DNA of 64,000 bases, from the NCBI GenBank assembly GCA_026260175.1, contig JAKCWW010000178.1:49945-113944 (forward strand), read 5' to 3'. Source of the DNA: Reticulitermes lucifugus. Taxonomy: Eukaryota > Arthropoda > Insecta > Blattodea > Rhinotermitidae. Each line of letters begins with the position of its first letter. Within the stretch, counting starts at the first letter, position 1. Shown piece after piece: positions 24,703 to 36,718 of this stretch. The position numbers were made by a program, and so were the translations under genes. The notes under the pieces were generated by a model, which worked only from the letters and a program-made list of their open reading frames with translations, had not been told where the DNA came from and made no database searches.

Positions 24703-25164
24703 CTATATGTATACGCGTAGCTAATCTGTGACGCGGAGAGGATAATGGAAAAACATGTTTTTCACACGGGCACCCTACATCTCGTGGAGGATTTTTTGTT
24801 CGGTCATATAATAATGTTGTTTCTACAGCATACGGAGGCCACTTAGCGTAGACTGAACTGCGAAGATGATCATGCATTAGGTATATACACGTACACTATG
24901 CGGGAAGTCTAAAATATTAATAATGTCATCGGCATGGGCTTCATGTTCCGACAACTCGCAGATATTATCAGCGGATATATGAACGTAGATTTCAACTGTC
25001 ACACATTCGCTTTCTGAAGAAGCCTATTTTGACACACACACAGAATCTGCAATTTTAATGTCTCAACATACAACACCAAGATTCATAGACAGAAAATACA
25101 TATAATTATTGCTAGGATATATTCACTGGAAAGTTTTGAAAACACTGGTAAATGAAACAGTGCG

Positions 25165-25375
25165 TAATTTCAGGCTTCCGCCGCGATGAAAATGATGTCT
25201 GCCCTCTTTTGGGATTATACGTAACGTAGAATGGTGGTTCCGCACTGACGTTTTATCAGTCCCATCTTCAAGGGTCAAACTTTACCCTTTAAGATGGGAC
25301 CGATAGGTTGTCCCGAAACGTCGGTACGGAACTATCATTCTACGCTGCGTAAAATCCCAAAAGAACGCAGATCTC
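25165..25375. mobile_element. Foldback element of the GAAGATGG/CGAAACGTCGG family
   Basis: Left arm about 25190-25275 and right arm about 25280-25373 are inverted complements: TTTTGGGATTATACGTAACG against the right outer block, GTAGAATGGTGGTTCCG against CGGAACTATCATTCTAC, CCCATCTTCAAGGGT against ACCCTTTAAGATGGG. The right arm (25284-25324) has the hammerhead-like order TTTAAGA, GGGAC/GTCCC stem, GAAAC, GTCGG. The outer block CAGGCTTCCGCCGCGATG is shared with the copy at 40141. Confidence 0.8.
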
Positions 25376-26184
25376 AAACGAAACAATATAAAAGTTTAAC
25401 TACAGATGTTTAAAGCTGATTATTATGCACACCTAAAAGTGTAATTTATTCAGTATGAAGCCTGAAGACCCACAGCCTCTTATATTAGTGCCTGTATGTG
25501 CGATTGTGCTGCTTCTATTTACAACCATGGATAACACTGCGCCATTATTATGCTTGCAGACTCGTGTCCAGACAATGGTCATGGAAGTGTGATATTGAAT
25601 CCTATTGGGATCCTTGCATCAGACAAGCTTCATTATGCACTGCACAGATCACAGATATCGGTAACGAAAATCCGAAATACGTAACAGATCAATAATGATT
25701 ATTGTGAAAATTAATGAAGTTGTACAAATGCTTCATGCTGATTACAACTTGCAGACTGCACTGTGCAACATGTAGCGGTGTAGAATTTCTACCCGAGGTG
25801 TATTCAATGTCAATTGGAATAAAAATGGAAGGACGTGATCACGGTACATTTTTATATCCTGACCCAGTAGTCCCTGCAAGAGCGCGGGCATTAAGGACAA
25901 TACGAAAACCTCACTGCGCGTATAGTGGGTATTGTGGCTGAAAATCAATTATTAGACAAACTAATACAAAAGTACTCAGTAGGCGCTATATTTAGCATGT
26001 ACTTACACGTTGAAAGTAGAGCATATAAGCATATACCAAGATAGTGGTACTATTTCATTTATTCAGATTTTTCTTTTCCTGAAATTTTGCATAATTTTAC
26101 ATTAATATTTCCAATAGCAAGAGGTTTTCTGTACGTGCGAGATACAAAGTAAAAGAGAGTCAGTGTGGTTACTGGCTATGGGTT

Positions 26185-26650
26185 AAAAAAAACCGTGATT
26201 TGCATTGCGGCATGGTCGCAAAAAGGGCCTATTACTTTGATCTTGTCTGTCCGTCTGTCTGTTCGCACGTATCAGCACGGTTTGCACTGGATGGATTTAC
26301 GTTAAATTTGATATTGAAGACTTCTGTGGAAATGTGTCGAGAAATTCCAGGTTTGGTTAAAATCGGGCAAAATTTCGGCCACTTTACGTGAAGACCTAAG
26401 TGCGTTTTATTGTTGCCGGCGAAATTAAATTGCCATAAAAGCGTTGTCTTCGAATGAAATTGTATCAGGCTCTTAGGGTAGCCGAGGAGGTATAAACTTT
26501 ACACGAAGGCGTTACAAAGTTACGTTATACGTTCATCGCCTATCCTTTTTCCCCCCACCACCCAAAGAAATTTTCTCCGATTATTCCTGTGCAGTCGGCA
26601 CCGGCAAGTTATCCTGTATGTACAGCGACGGAAGCCTGAAGCTGAACACT
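26185..26650 (+). repeat. Unclassified interspersed repeat relic
   Basis: The plus-strand reading (YYFDLVCPSVCSHVSARFAL, then TSVEMCREIPGLVKIGQNF, then after the stop EDLSAFYCC) is one I recognise as a recurrent spurious translation of a dispersed repeat in cockroach/termite-type genomes. I cannot assign it to a class. No intact gene. Confidence 0.4.
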
Positions 26651-27034
26651 GCATATGTAACTATTTGACCGTGCGCCTTTATGAAACAAATCTGTCGCAA
26701 GTGAAAATTTGCACATATTTTATACCGATTTAATATACAATTTGTAGTCTGCTTTAACCCTTAAAAGGCCAAAAATTAATCTGAATTATTGTTTAAAGAT
26801 TCAGTTCTTTCCTCACAGATAGCAGATTGTGTCCCCATAAAAAGCAAACAGTTACTGTTCTTAAGGGAAATAATCGCGATCTATGATGGCGGTCTGTCTA
26901 AACTGCTAAGTATAATGTATGCTTAATACAGAGTTTCAAGCGTGAAACTTGATATTACACATCGCAAGCACTGTGTTCTAAATTATAAAATTAGATGTCT
27001 ATTGCGCATGAAAAAGTAATGAGGTCACTGTGCA

Positions 27035-27150
27035 CGCCATGAAGGTATTTATTGCTCCACGACTTCCAAACCGCGGCAATAGATGGAGTTCAGTAGTTTT
27101 CTTCACTCCCCAAAAGCTTTACCCCCGGAGAAAGAGGAGCCGCTACCCAT
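27035..27150 (-). repeat. SINE family C-type relic
   Basis: CCATGAAGGTATTTATTG, AATAGATGGAGTTCAGTAG and CTTTACCCCCGGAGAAAGA follow the order of the plus-strand image of the 20964-21253 SINE (CCATGAAGGTCC, AGATGGAGTAG, CTTTACCCCCGGGAATGA). The head is not visible. Confidence 0.45.
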
Positions 27151-27593
27151 TTTCATTGTAAGTCAGTTTAAATGCTTGATATATGCGTATGTACCTAAAT
27201 CTTACCTCATAATGTAGGTATCTGGACATCTCTGTGTCTTGTATCAGTAATTAACGTCTACAGACGTGACGTGTCTGTACACATAGATCTATCACAAATT
27301 CTATATCTGACAATTCACATTTTCTGTCTCTATATGAAAAATTCTGATTAAAGCCTATCGTCAACCGGCAACATCAGAGCCAGTGATTAGTCACGTGACA
27401 GTCATCATCACACTTCTCGAGCAACCAGAACGTACAGTAAACAGTACTGCATGTGTCGGTTACAATCAACGTTCACTACAAATTTCTAGGTCTCGGTCCA
27501 GTTTGGTTTCCCTGTTTCTGGTGCGCTTTAATTGCAAAAGTAATATTAGGGCAATCAAAACAAGCACGATGTGATTGGCCGGGCCGGTATTAC

Positions 27594-27770
27594 AAAGGGA
27601 GGAAGAGACATGCTTCACTGAAATGGGAGGCACTATTTCGGAGATCAAGGTATAGATGGGAGGATGACACTAAAAATATCACAATACGTGTTATAGATAG
27701 GGTTTATCTGGACCGGAATAGAGCGTATTGGCGGGCCCTTGTAAATACTGTAATGAGCCTTCAGATTAGC
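27594..27770 (+). pseudogene. LINE ORF2 C-terminal relic (RTE/CR1-type tail)
   Basis: Part of a 127-codon frame at 27453-27836. Residues about 50-105 read RRSRYRWEDDTKN, then LDRNRAYWRALVNTVMSLQ. The pattern RPRRRWEDNIK...AQDR..WRALVNTVMNL is the well-known C-terminal tail of a non-LTR retrotransposon reverse transcriptase polyprotein in insects. Endonuclease and RT domains are missing. The start codon at 27453 and the N-terminal 50 residues are probably unrelated flank. Other tails of the family lie at 33165, 43195, 44622 and 48640, all on the same strand. Confidence 0.65.
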
Positions 27771-28242
27771 GACAAGCAGCTTAACAAGGACCCCGACATC
27801 ACGAACGTCGTTATTAGTTCGTTATTTGCAAAATGAAATCATGTAGAAACATTTATGGTCCATCCATATTCCTTGCTTGTATGTTCAACATATGTCTCGT
27901 TACTGTACACGTGAGACTTTCACGACTATCTAAATTCCTTGGTAACTTTGTAATTAGGGAAAAGTGTATGCAAGTAAAATAAATGTTATTACTATTTAAA
28001 CCGAAATTTTCTAAGTTCATTGATGGATTTTTTGCAAGAATTATCATTCTGTTATATGTGTGTAAGTAACTGACGTGTTTATAGACATACATTGAGAAAA
28101 GCGTCTTAATAATATATTGCGCAGCTGTAGTACTTCCGTGCCTACTAAGTTAACTTGTCGGAACTTTAATGATATTTTCAATTATACGTCTTATTCAGTA
28201 TGTCTGTCTGTTGTTTTCTCTTCTGCTAACTCTCCAGTAGGC

Positions 28243-28376
28243 CGTTGTTGTTGTTGTTGATTTTGGTGGCTGTGGCGGCGGCGGTGGCGGCGGCAGTGGC
28301 GGCTGTGGCGGTGGCTTTGGCGGCGGTGGCAGTGGCGGCGGTGGCGGTGACAGTGGCGGCGGTGGCGGTGGTGGTG
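28243..28376. repeat. GTT then (GGY)n trinucleotide array
   Basis: GTTGTTGTTGTTG followed by about 40 GGC/GGT/TGG-type triplets with occasional A. The frame across it reads as alternating Ala/Val (28245-28430), a low-complexity reading with no other coding evidence. It is G-rich on the plus strand (runs of GG every 3 bp), so G-quadruplex or slipped structures are possible. Confidence 0.85.
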
Positions 28377-29159
28377 TGCTCTTCTATTATAGAAAAATAT
28401 AATATATTTTTAACTGTATTGAATCAATAAATAATTAAGAAAATCTGAAAGTCTGTGAGAGTTAACATCTGTTTTCAAGTAGAGAGTTTCTTCCTTCACG
28501 GAAACTCAAGTTCGGACGTAGCAATTCTGGTAGGCAAGAAGACAGTGTCCGTAGCAGTACTGATTATTATTGTGGCAACGGGGCGAAGTACCATTTAACC
28601 AAACTGATTAGCAGAGCGATAACTTTCCTGATTTGTATTCTGGAGATGTGTGTTTCGAACCTCGGCAAGGTCGCAGGTTATCCTGACCAAGGTTTGTCCT
28701 TTTCCTCAGATAGTACGTCGATTTAGTGACAACCGCATTCTTCCAAACCTTTCAAAATTCTCATTCATCTATTATCATACCATTGAACGCTGTACAGTCC
28801 GAGTTACTAACAGCGTCGTCAAAAGATGCGCAGAAGAGTTATTTTATAACCAGAATAGAATGAATATATTTTTCCCTATAGAATGTTTTAATTAAATGTT
28901 TTAAAATTCAAATTGCGTCCTTCTGAAACGTGACATCGTATAGTCTGGTAGGTAGTCACTAGATTTTCCAAGGAACCACTTACCCCTTAATCCTCTTTCA
29001 AGATAAAGTCAGATTCCTCCGAAACTCCAGCAACTATCAACCAGACCACAAGGTACCATGTCAAGGAAACCGTAATTTAGGTTTCCGCCGTCGTGAAATC
29101 CTTAAAATTTATCACATAAAATTAATTTCATTTCATAAATAGGAAGGGACCCATTAAAA

Positions 29160-29260
29160 TATGCTACTTCTTTGGGGATCTTCGAACCGCGGCTCTTTGT
29201 GCGTGGAGAACAAAGGTACCGTAATGCCACTGCTCTAACAGTTAAATTCCAGCCGCTGCT
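29160..29260 (-). repeat. tRNA-like SINE head relic
   Basis: Minus strand has GTTAGAGCAGTGGCATTACGG (A-box-like) and GCGGTTCGAAGATCCCC (B-box-like) at roughly tRNA spacing. A fragment TAGGTTTCCGCCGTCGTG at 29078-29095 just upstream resembles the outer edge of the 25.2/40.1-kb foldback family. Confidence 0.35.
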
Positions 29261-30182
29261 GTAAAGCCTTCTATTTGTCTTTCTAGCTAAAACGTCTGCT
29301 AAAATACCCTAAGAGCCAGAGGATATTTATGCCATCCATCTGTTGAAAACAACGCCTCAAGAGGTCGTCGTATTTCTCATCTTTACTTCACTTCTTTCAA
29401 AAACAGAACAAAACAAAAACGACTACTCGTATTATTATCAAGTCATATTAAAGCGAATGACACATCCAGTGTAAATAGCCATGTAATGATGTCGCCATTC
29501 GCTCAGATGGCGCCGCTGAATGTTGCCTCCACATTAGAAGATAATAGGGCGTCATTACCACGACGCCGAGTGGGAGAGTCTGAAATATCCACGTGCTCCA
29601 CAGGAAGAAGTTATGCAACATGCAATCGTGTTTCTACTTGCTCGAACCCAGCAATCAGAAAGCTTTCCTTTTTTTTATCTTCATGCCCCATACTCTTTCC
29701 CGGAAATCATGCGTCTAGCTCTGTCCCCACGCGCAAGTACGAACTTTTTCAGTATGAGTGTTCATTATATTTTTTCTAGCTGGAAGTTTTTGCTTTGCGC
29801 TCTATATCTGCCCTTCTACCAGCCCTGTGTGAACCGTGCTACTAAATCTCACACAAACACATATACATGCAGGTTTATATAAGTCACTACCCCTTCCACT
29901 TCTGTTTGCAACCCTCCTCTAAGAGATTCCACCTTATTTTTCCCTCCAACCCTGTAACTCTGTCACAGCCACCGCATCCAATTGTGAAAAAGGCAGCAAC
30001 AAAAATCCGGATGCTATAAATAAGTAATACGCGAACGCTCCTCCGAACAGACAGAGAGGTACATTTACAAGACTAACAACAAGCTACACTATTTGCTGTC
30101 GTATAATACCCATATATTAAAAGAAATGCCCTTCTGTATGTGTGGCACGATAATTAATGGCTTACATATAAAAAAGGGGGTA

Positions 30183-30222
30183 TGAAAAGAAAGAAAGAAA
30201 GAAAGAAAGAACGAAAGAAACC
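30183..30222 (+). repeat. (GAAA)n microsatellite
   Basis: About nine GAAA/GAAC units from 30183, giving a Lys-Glu-Arg repeat if translated. Not coding. Confidence 0.9.
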
Positions 30223-30575
30223 AGAGGGTCTAAAATTTACGGTTCACTTAGAGCTAACAAACATCGAGCTCATCCGCTCCGAAGTACACTTATTCTCTTT
30301 TATATGTCAGTTGTATATGTCATTAATTCAGTACGCCGTAATAAGAAGACAGTATGACGGGTTCAGAAGTCAGTTGTGTTTCCTCGGCGATGCGAATATT
30401 TTTGTTAGTTTTCTAGTTGTAATGAAACTTACAAAAACGTTACAACAGATTTCAACTTATTCCTTTTGAACCTCAATGGTGAACATTCATTAAGGAACAG
30501 TATTATTGATTTTCTTTTTCTTCTATAGTTTAATGGGAAAATAAGCTGTATTTTATAGGTATAAGGTTAATATAT

Positions 30576-30801
30576 GCTGATCCCAGTGGCCGTGCGGTCT
30601 AAGGCGTGGGTCTTCGGCCGCTCGCTTACTAGNNNNNNNNNNNNNNNNNNNNNNNNNNNNNNNNNNNNNNNNNNNNNNNNNNNNNNNNNNNNNNNNNNNN
30701 NNNNNNNNNNNNNNNNNNNNNNNNNNNNNNNNNNNNNNNNTCGTGAAACCTCGACGAAACGAGGAGGTCCAGGCCCATATAGGGCTGTCGAGCCATAGAA
30801 A
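30576..30801 (+). mobile_element. tRNA-Leu-like SINE (family L), with internal gap
   Basis: Carries the full 5' head GCTGATCCCAGTGGCCGTGCG and GTCTAAGGCGTGGGTC, then 108 N, then the 3' end CCTCGACGAAACGAGGAGG through CTGTCGAGCCATAG and a short A-run. Perfect 13-bp duplications AAGGTTAATATAT (30563-30575 and 30802-30814) bound it exactly, which marks recent insertion. It defines the true 5' end of the family. Confidence 0.9.
30633..30740. other. Assembly gap (108 N)
   Basis: Run of N wholly inside the family L SINE. The missing length is close to what the 22474 copy has between the same points, so the gap probably reflects unresolved repeat reads rather than lost unique sequence. Confidence 0.95.
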
Positions 30802-30814
30802 AAGGTTAATATAT

Positions 30815-32537
30815 ATTTTATAATAACGTAAAGATCTACACCAGGCTGGCAATTTATACTGAAACAGGCAGTTGATAAAAACACGAAACAAATTAGAAAG
30901 TGTAATTTCTATTATTGTCTTTATTCACACAAATTAAAGTTATAATAATTACATAAATATCTGTGAAGCTAAACAGTATAATTGAATTTATTAGTGGAAA
31001 CTTTACACGACTTATCGTGAATTGATTCAACTTGTATCTTCAGTAAACTGGGGGGGGGTCTATATTCTTTATTCCATTTGTTTTCTATATTAGCACACAT
31101 GTAAAACATTCAAATATTTTAGGTATGACTCATGCCCATGTGCAAAATATAGAATACCTTTATACATGCATGCATCAGTGCAATGAAAGCCAAAAATTTC
31201 ATTTACATTGGACATGTGGTATGATTTTATTGAAAGAATACGCGTATACAAAACACGTACGAATTAAAATATATCCAAAATAGCGTTAGGCCTGTTGTGT
31301 AAGTAGTCTTTTGTAACGAAATATAGTGCATTAATTATTAAAAATTCTTGCCTTTTTAATATTGTAATTACACGTGCCTGGTAAATAAAGTGCGATGCTC
31401 TTAAATTTTTCCGACTACCTGCTGATGTGCAAGTACCGCCTGTACAGGTCTATCTTAGTTAGGTTAGTTAATTTCGTGACACTGAAAACAGCCAAGAAGT
31501 TGTCTGGAGCATCCCAAAATATCTTCCGTGTTCACAACTGGCGTGTTGCGAAGGGAAGTCCAAATTAGTGAAGTAATATAAATAGAACGTGGGTAATGAG
31601 AGTATTAGAACATCCTTTGATAAGTAGAATGCTTGAATTCTCAGTTGCATATTCTTTTACAACTTTTGCTTGTTGAATAATATCAGAAAGATAAAAAAGT
31701 TTCCAATACTTCGGAGAATTATTTCACCTACAGAAGGCAGCAGTAGGTCCTCCGAAACAGTGAAATGTTTTAATTTTTTTCTAAATGGTGCAAAGGATTG
31801 AGACTCATTGTCGTGCTTGCATTTATACTTTGCTGAAAAAACTGTTAGATTCTTCTTGTATGACAGTATTCTAAACGTACATAGAGAAACAATAGTTAAA
31901 AAATTCGAAATCTGTAATCTGACTTTCGTTTTTACTGAGATTAGAGGTCTGTTATAAGCACTTGGCATTGCAGTGCACTTACACAAACTCTGATCCAATT
32001 AGCTGTATTTCTAGTCGCATAGATATCTCTTTCGGCTTTCTGCAATGCTTTATGTTTGGTAGGTGCGAGTGAACTAGGCTGGAATGATAACAACAGAGAA
32101 GACTCCGCCTCGCGCAAACTGAAGCCGGAGCACAAAGACCGTTTAGATCTTGGCGCAATTATTTCGGTGGTCCAAGTGATTTCGAACAATGAAGGGATTA
32201 GTGGCCACTACAATGTTCACTTGAGGCAGAGCGGTATATCGTGCCAACGGACTTTGAGTTTGTACGCCCCAGCTTATTGTGCATTTCTCATAGCTGACTT
32301 AACATTCCTCATATTAGTGACTGAATTTCATGGCGGTCTGGAGATATCATAATAGTTGCCTGCTAGAATCTAAACTTCACTTTCAAGAAGCTCGCTCTGC
32401 ATTCTTACGCAGCAATGAATAGAAACAACTGCGAGTATAGGGAGTGTTTTGTCCTTCTGTGTTGTTACAGTGAATACAGCGCAAAAGTTACTTGCTTGGC
32501 GAACTTATTAATATATTTGAAATACTGATTACTTTTC
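30815..32537. other. Anonymous AT-rich DNA
   Basis: No recognised gene. The opposing frames at 31657-32189 (-) and 32056-32352 (+) have no known motif. A run of nine G lies at 31050-31058. Confidence 0.45.
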
Positions 32538-32780
32538 GATGCCTCGACAGCTCCTTGGGGGCCTAGGCCGCCTCATTTTTCGAGTCTTCACGATCACACT
32601 TTTTTAGACACACCACACTCGGTAGGACACCTCTGGACGAGGGACCAGCCCGTCGCAGAGACCTTTACCTGACAACACACAACACTCACAAAAGACAGAC
32701 ATCCGGATTCGAACCCACATTCCCAGTAAGAGAGTGGCCGTAGACACACACCTTAGACCGCGCGGCCACTGCGATCGGCA
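32538..32780 (-). mobile_element. tRNA-Leu-like SINE (family L)
   Basis: Minus-strand copy. Head at the right (GTGCCGATCGCAGTGGCCGCGCGG, written from 32780 leftward), B-box image GGATTCGAACCC at 32705-32716, body image GGACACCTCTGGACGAG, tail image GATGCCTCGACAGCTCC at the left. More diverged than the 22474 and 30576 copies. Flanks ACTGATTACT and ACTGATATTTACT are a possible eroded duplication. Confidence 0.85.
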
Positions 32781-33164
32781 CTGATATTTACTCCGTGATA
32801 TTCATGATTAATATTCCATACAATAATGAAAACAAAGTCATGCTTTCGTCCAGCACAGCTTTTTAGCTTGTATGTACTTGTTGCCTACTGAAACGATTTT
32901 TCGGTTTTCTTTTACAGAACGCCATACCGTTTACCTCTAACATTAACTAGCGCCGATATTAAGAGTGTGTGGATTTGTACCACAAAATCACTACATATTG
33001 GTATTTAATAAGTCATATAAAAATGTGGAAAATTTAAAATATGTGGACACTACACTAGTTAATCAAAGTCTAACTCGAAGAATACCTTCTCCCTTTCGGT
33101 TCAGAATCTTTCTTATTCTGTTGTGACAATTAATAACAGGAAGATTAAAATAATAGGCATGTAA

Positions 33165-33560
33165 TTTTGCTGTTGTTTTGTATGGATGCAAACTTGGTCT
33201 CTCAAATTACCGGAAGAAAGTTGGCTCAGGGTGTCCGGGTATGGTTCTGAAGAACGTATTTGGTCCTAAGGAGAAGAGTTAACAAGAGCGAGGAAAAAAC
33301 TTCAGAGTGAGAAGCTTCCTAATTTGTATTTCTCACAAAATACTTCAGGGTGATCAAATCTAGGAGGATGATATTGGTAGGGCGTATGGCACGAATGGGA
33401 AAAAGAGAAGTGTATGCAGGGTTTGGGTAATGAAACTTGAAATAGAGGGATTATTTGGAAGAGTATGGGGGACAGTGTTAAAATGGATCTTAAATAAAGT
33501 GGGAAGGCGTAGAGTGGATTAATGTGGTTCAGGACAGGAGTCAGTGGAGGACGGTTATGA
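33165..33560 (+). pseudogene. LINE ORF2 3' relic, frameshifted
   Basis: Across several frames it reads VLYGCKLGLS, RVSGYGSEERIWS, KLQSEKLPNLYFSQN, ARMGKREVYAGF-like pieces and a degraded WEEYGG...QDRSQW-like end. This is the order seen in the RT C-terminal region of insect non-LTR elements (LYGCETW...RVFENRVLRRIFG...LHNLYSSPNI...GHVARMGE). Stops and frame changes every few tens of codons show an old copy. Same family as the relics at 27594, 43195, 44622 and 48640, and in the same orientation. Confidence 0.6.
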
Positions 33561-35436
33561 AGATAGCGGTTCGGGAGTAAGGCAGGTGTTCAAGTTATAC
33601 CAAATATGCAAGATTCTGATAACGTGAGGTATACGTAATTTTATACATATTCCGTGGAAATAGAACGTAAGGATTTCGGTACTGGTTGTCGAAAGATTCA
33701 AACAGTGGAACCGAAAAATTGTATCAGAAGTATAGGCGTATACACAGAAGAAATGAAGAAAATAATACATGTTTTAACATATACCATTTTTACAGTAAGA
33801 GTCCTATTACTAATTATAAAACTTTTATACTTATTTCGTAACAAGAATTCCCTAATTTAAATTGAAGCTTGGGTTAACGTACGCCGCTCAATAACACACC
33901 TTCAAGCAACTCCATCGGATATTGGATTTTCTTTTTACCACGTTCATTACCCAAACAGTCTATACTTTAATGAACTCTTTCTATTGTATTATGTCAATAC
34001 ATGAAACCAGGGAGCGTACTTTAAAAATTTCGTAATAGTCATAGTGTAAAAGGTTCTACACTAAACTAAATGCATTGAAATATAACAGTTCAACATAACT
34101 ACTGGCGTTATGAAGAAGATAAATACTTTTTCTGCTTTGAATATGTAACTTATACTGCGAAGAAAACTTAGTGGTTAACGCAGCACGTTCACTGGTTTAA
34201 AGCGATCGTACCGTGATATTGACGGCTGACCTACAATCAGTGCCAAGATTAACAAGTAGCCTGGTGGAGTTATACCTCCACTTGAGCTTATGGCTTCATA
34301 TTTTGCATAGGGAGGAATCTTACTGGAAAAACTCGGCGTTTAGAGATTGGAGGTTCCCACTGCTTTGTTCCAGCAGATGGCATGGCGTAAAATACCGTAA
34401 GGTCTGAATCTTCAATTCTGAATTGAATCAATCAGGGTATTTTTCGACTGAAGACAGACTTAACCCTATGTCTTTCTTCCTCGTGCTCAAGGGTCTGGAT
34501 TATATGCTTTCAAATGAAAACGTGACAGTGAATCATACGGAAGGATGAGGTTGTACGAGTATTGTATTTGATTATATCCTGTCAGTATTTGACTGAAAGA
34601 ATTCAGAAGAATACATGAAAAAATTCGGACATATTAGATGGCTTCCGCGCCGAAAATAGAACCCGAGGTTTCCCGAACACAAAGCATGGTAAACCAGACA
34701 GAATGCAAGTTAACATCTACATCCATGCGTTAAAATAAAGCTGCACTGATGCTACCACCTCAAGATTTCCCAGGATATTCTGCTATGTCTTCGGGGTTTC
34801 TATTAAACCTTGTATTCATATTCCTTGCTTAGGCAGCCTTAAATTGTGTTTGTCTACATGAGAATCGACTTGTTCACAGAACTCCGGAATTAAGCGAGTG
34901 ATTGTGACAGACTCGTAGAAACATTCATGCCTTCAGCAGGATTTCATACTGCGGCTATAAATTTGAAAACGCAGGCAACATTACTACGTTCTAGGTGCTA
35001 CACAAATCAGGCCTGCAAAGATAAAACCTGAATTCTCTATGCCTACCTTTACAAATATGTAGTGACATTATGAAACCTAAAAAGATATATTATAAGAGAT
35101 GGAAAGATATACTATAGGAGATATAAAACTTATGATAATTATTAACATCATAACAATGATTCATAATAATATGTAATTGCTTTACTGGGGACAAGGTAAA
35201 TCACATATAAAATTCGAATAAAAACCCACATGTACTAGAAGTATGAGTTATTAATATTGGCATGTACCGACATATTAAATTTACAGGAAGCTGTCATTTA
35301 TTATGAGAACTGAGCAGGTACTATTACTCAGTTGTGGTACTTGAAAAGGTTTAACTTGTCCATAGTGTAACACTGGTGGTGGGGTGTATCTAAATTAGGA
35401 ACGCACACATTTTTCGATTTCGTTCTTAGTAAAATT
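33561..35436. other. Anonymous DNA
   Basis: No recognised gene. 34250-34300 (GGTGGAGTTATACCTCCACTTG) recalls the TATACCTCCACTTCC block of SINE family C bodies but is too short to call. Confidence 0.4.
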
Positions 35437-35700
35437 GGTGTACGCGGTGCAGCAGTTGGTTGAGGCACAGCGGGTTCGATTCCCGATGGGGTCGTTGGGA
35501 TTCTGCATTGAGTTAATCCTTGCGGCCGTACTATAGCCCTGGGGTCGACTCAGTCTAACAGAAATGAGAACCAGGAATATCTCCTGGAGGTAAAGGCGAC
35601 CTGTGCTTACGGCTGACAAACTTGCCACCTTCATGTGCCGACTCTTTAGAAATCCTGGGAGCCTCAACCTCCTGGAGCATTAAGGGCCTGTCCAGGCCTG
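35437..35700 (+). mobile_element. tRNA-derived SINE (family D)
   Basis: Head with a perfect B box GGGTTCGATTCCC (35472-35484) and a weak A box (GTACGCGGTGCAGCAGTTGG). The body contains GGGGTCGACTCAGTCTAACA, ACCAGGAATATCTCCTGG and GGTAAAGGCGACC, ending CTCAACCTCCTGGAGC, TTAAGGGCCTGTCCAGG. The 3' half matches, inverted, the fragment at 46796-46934. No clear target duplication. Confidence 0.75.
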
Positions 35701-36646
35701 TACAATGATAGCTTTAGATTTTATCTTCGTAAATTGACATGCCACCGTGTCACCATACTTGAAGGTGCAAATTCAGCTGCGTATAATGAAATGCGGTATC
35801 TCAATCATATAATCTTCAATCTTTTATTAATATAATATTGGATTTGTTTAACCTGAATCGCTACCAAAGATAAACAAATAAGCCTACGTCCAGCAAAAGT
35901 TTCCCCAAGTCGTGTAAATTCTCTCTTGCTACGGAAAAACACAAAGGAGTTTCTAGGCTGCGCTTCCGTAAAGCGAGCTTACACGTTATGGGTCGGCCAG
36001 ACTTGACGGTTGATTGTCTAACGTTTGCAGATTAGCCCGTGCTCCACCCCTTCTCCCGCCCAGAAATGCCCAGACTAAATGAGAGCGCGGTTCTCGTAAT
36101 AACCGAATAATCAGATTGTGTTGTCATTAGGGAAATGCAATTTATTAGGTTCACAGAAGTGTACCATGATAGTCCAGTCTCACCTTTATGCAGAACTTAC
36201 ATATCACGTGACGTGAGAGTGACGTGTCACGTTGGCTGTTAACAAACATACATACGGACAGGCAGTTAACTTAACTATTTTAAACGGCGTTAACAGTCTA
36301 GAATAAATATAAACTAATTGTAAAGTAGTCATTTATTTATTGAAAATCATATACAAGAATAATTTGCAATTGAAGAAGTACACGTTCATGTAAAGAGAGG
36401 AACCTGTGACTTATGGTACACCACATAACCAAATTATATCTCCCTTTATAGTACCAAATCCTACAACTACACCAGTTACACAAATTCACATGAATTTGTC
36501 AATATGTAACAGTCTGTCGCAACTATAACTTTTTTCATTGAATTTTTCATTATTTCTTAAGGCTTAAGGTCAACTGTACTGACATGTAGCTTAATTAATG
36601 TTGTTCTATGTTTAGAAAAATATTATCCTTAAAGTACTCAAGCTAG
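35701..36646. other. Anonymous DNA
   Basis: Nothing recognised. A clustered CGTGACG/TCACGT motif occurs at 36205-36230 (CACGTGACGTGAGAGTGACG), which may be coincidence. Confidence 0.4.
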
Positions 36647-36718
36647 GAACAATCTACGTGTAGCGGATCATGCGTCGTAAGTAGATTGTTCTTAATACAT
36701 CCGCCGTGGATGTATTAA
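36647..36718. repeat. Two abutting perfect hairpins
   Basis: First: GAACAATCTAC (36647-36657) pairs with GTAGATTGTTC (36681-36691), loop 23 nt. Second: TTAATACATCC (36692-36702) pairs with GGATGTATTAA (36708-36718), loop GCCGT. The helices are 11 bp each, perfect, and directly adjacent, so they could stack. No flanking element is recognised. Confidence 0.8.

Noticed and set aside
28245-28430. Alanine/valine-rich small protein
   Set aside because: Direct reading of a GGY trinucleotide array.
28630-28690. tRNA-like B box GTTTCGAACCTCGG
   Set aside because: No A box at the proper distance and no other family copy in the window.
30553-30891. 112-codon minus-strand frame
   Set aside because: It is held open by 108 undetermined bases inside a SINE.
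34213-34407. SINE family C body remnant
   Set aside because: Only one block of about 20 bp (TATACCTCCACTTG) resembles it.
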